In this document: one piece after another, positions 63,044-64,000 of the stretch
How the letters are laid out: every line of letters begins with the position of its first letter
How positions within the stretch are numbered: position 1 is the first letter of the stretch
Source of the DNA: Azadirachta indica
Lineage: Eukaryota > Streptophyta > Magnoliopsida > Sapindales > Meliaceae
Direction of reading: 5' to 3'
Length of the DNA: 64,000 nt
NCBI GenBank assembly: GCA_022749755.1
Contig: CM040443.1
Location: 2,147,191-2,211,190 of the forward strand
The notes under the pieces: generated by a model
What the model saw: only the letters and a program-made list of their open reading frames with translations
Told to the model about the DNA's origin: nothing
Database searches by the model: none
Made by a program: the position numbers and the translations under genes

Positions 63044-63330
63044 CCCTGTACAGTCGCGTTCCATTTCATTCAAGGCAAACAACACTTCAATAATTATCAC
63101 AGACACCCAAACTACCTCCCAATCAGCTCAAAGATCAACATATTCATCTCATACCGTTGAATTAAGCTCTAAAATCGATTAAGAAAATGGAAAGCCTTAC
63201 CGTTCGTCACCAACCTTCCCCGCAGTCGATTGCCGCCAAATAGAGAACGAATGAATGCCGGTGACTGCTTCTAGGCCGTCTACTCCACCGTCCACGCCGA
63301 GAAACTCTTGAATACCGTTCGTCGGTTTAG

Positions 63331-64000
63331 GAAGCTTTTGATATTTTGGGATTTAGGGTTTTCAAAGTAATTGAATCGATAAATCAGGTTATTTCCAAGC
63401 AACTTTGCCTTTCAACACATCTGCCTTGAATGGCGATTCCACAGTCATCACTTGGCCATCTCCCGGCCTAATTTTTTTATTTTTTATTTTTTATTTTTTA
63501 TTTTTATATTGTATTTCTCGCCGAGAGGAAAAGGTGAATGTACTCTACTCCTTACTTCAATAGAAATACTCAATCAAATAACTATTTTTATTTTAAATTA
63601 ATTATTTTATCTTCAATTATTAAATGACAATAAAATAAATTATATTATTTTTATACAAAAATTAATATAATTTTTTTTTAATATTTAAATTTTAAAAAAT
63701 TATAATAATACTATAACTCTTAATTTTTAAAAATAAAAACTCTTAATTTTTAAAAATAAAATATTTAATTAAAATAATTATTTTTAAAATTATGTATTAA
63801 TATTTTTCAATTTACCGTCAATTTTTATAAAATTGATTGTCAAATTTTTTACAATATAAAATTTATTGTCAAAATTTATTAAAAATTTTTTAATTAATTA
63901 TTCTATTTAAAAAATTATATAATTAATTTTATAAAATAATTAATGACAAATTAAAAAATTTAAAAAATCAAAATATTACAACTTTTAAAAGTAAATAATA
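63331..64000. other. TFIIE-beta upstream flank and AT-rich spacer
   Basis: 63331-63470 is the likely promoter side ('gggatttagggttttc' near 63350 resembles a telo-box). 63472-63508 is a TTTTTTA repeat. The rest is AT-rich with no gene seen. Confidence 0.45.

Larger units (their letters stand above)
61502..63330 (-). other. TFIIE-beta spliced 5' leader: non-coding exon and 1.7-kb intron
   Basis: The acceptor AG abuts the ATG at 61501. The best donor is AACG/GTAAGG with its GT at 63199-63200, giving an intron of 61502-63200 and a leader exon from 63201 to roughly 63330. The leader side is GC-richer than the intron. Plant leader introns often raise expression; that role is inference here. Transcript start is not known. 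Confidence 0.6.

Noticed and set aside
1..64000. CRISPR arrays, phage, operons, toxin-antitoxin or other prokaryotic systems.
   Set aside because: The window has spliced plant genes and plant transposons throughout. Its short repeats are microsatellites or transposon-internal arrays without spacer structure.

Overview
The window looks like nuclear DNA from a eudicot plant. It is very AT-rich. Its protein-coding genes are broken into short exons with clean GT-AG introns and encode plant-type proteins: a plant defensin, a PUX-type UBX protein, a plant-style DEAD-box helicase and TFIIE-beta. The spacers are full of Ty1/copia remnants, a CACTA transposase relic, hAT-like elements and MITE-like foldbacks. 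I cannot name the species. I see no tRNA, rRNA, CRISPR array, operon or organellar block.

Layout. 1-21.0 kb is a graveyard of mobile DNA: a hAT-like element with an 8-bp target duplication (1026-2093), a 5'-truncated plus-strand copia (2285-4850), a long foldback with a smaller MITE at its centre (4908-6535), a broken CACTA transposase gene (8563-9675), a probable solo LTR (9765-10781), and a nest in which one minus-strand copia (12370-18350) was entered by a second copia (14099-~17840) and by a hAT-like element (13196-13622). 21.2-21.5 kb holds a two-exon defensin gene. 22.3-30.0 kb is an old tandem duplication (two long copies and a partial third) carrying MITEs and a G-box/telo-box-like core. 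32.7-39.8 kb is a ten-exon PUX7-like gene on the minus strand, with a foldback about 0.5 kb upstream of its start. 40-47 kb is mostly AT-rich spacer. 47.4-52.0 kb holds two adjacent intron-bearing pseudogenes, a dead KDO-8-phosphate synthase (KDSA) and a fragment of TFIIE-beta. 52.6-55.7 kb is a six-exon RH36/DDX49-type helicase whose first exon has an apparent one-base frame break. 58.9-63.3 kb is the intact TFIIE-beta gene, with a long intron in its 5' leader, and is the likely source of the fragment at 50.6-52.0 kb.

The functional genes have unrelated housekeeping or defence roles: Cdc48 adaptor, ribosome biogenesis helicase, basal transcription factor and secreted antimicrobial peptide. 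They do not form a pathway or cluster. I found no convincing new multi-gene system. The most informative signals are the frame break in RH36, the paired pseudogenes, the nested retroelements, the triplicated block and an inverted repeat family inside the TFIIE-beta leader intron.
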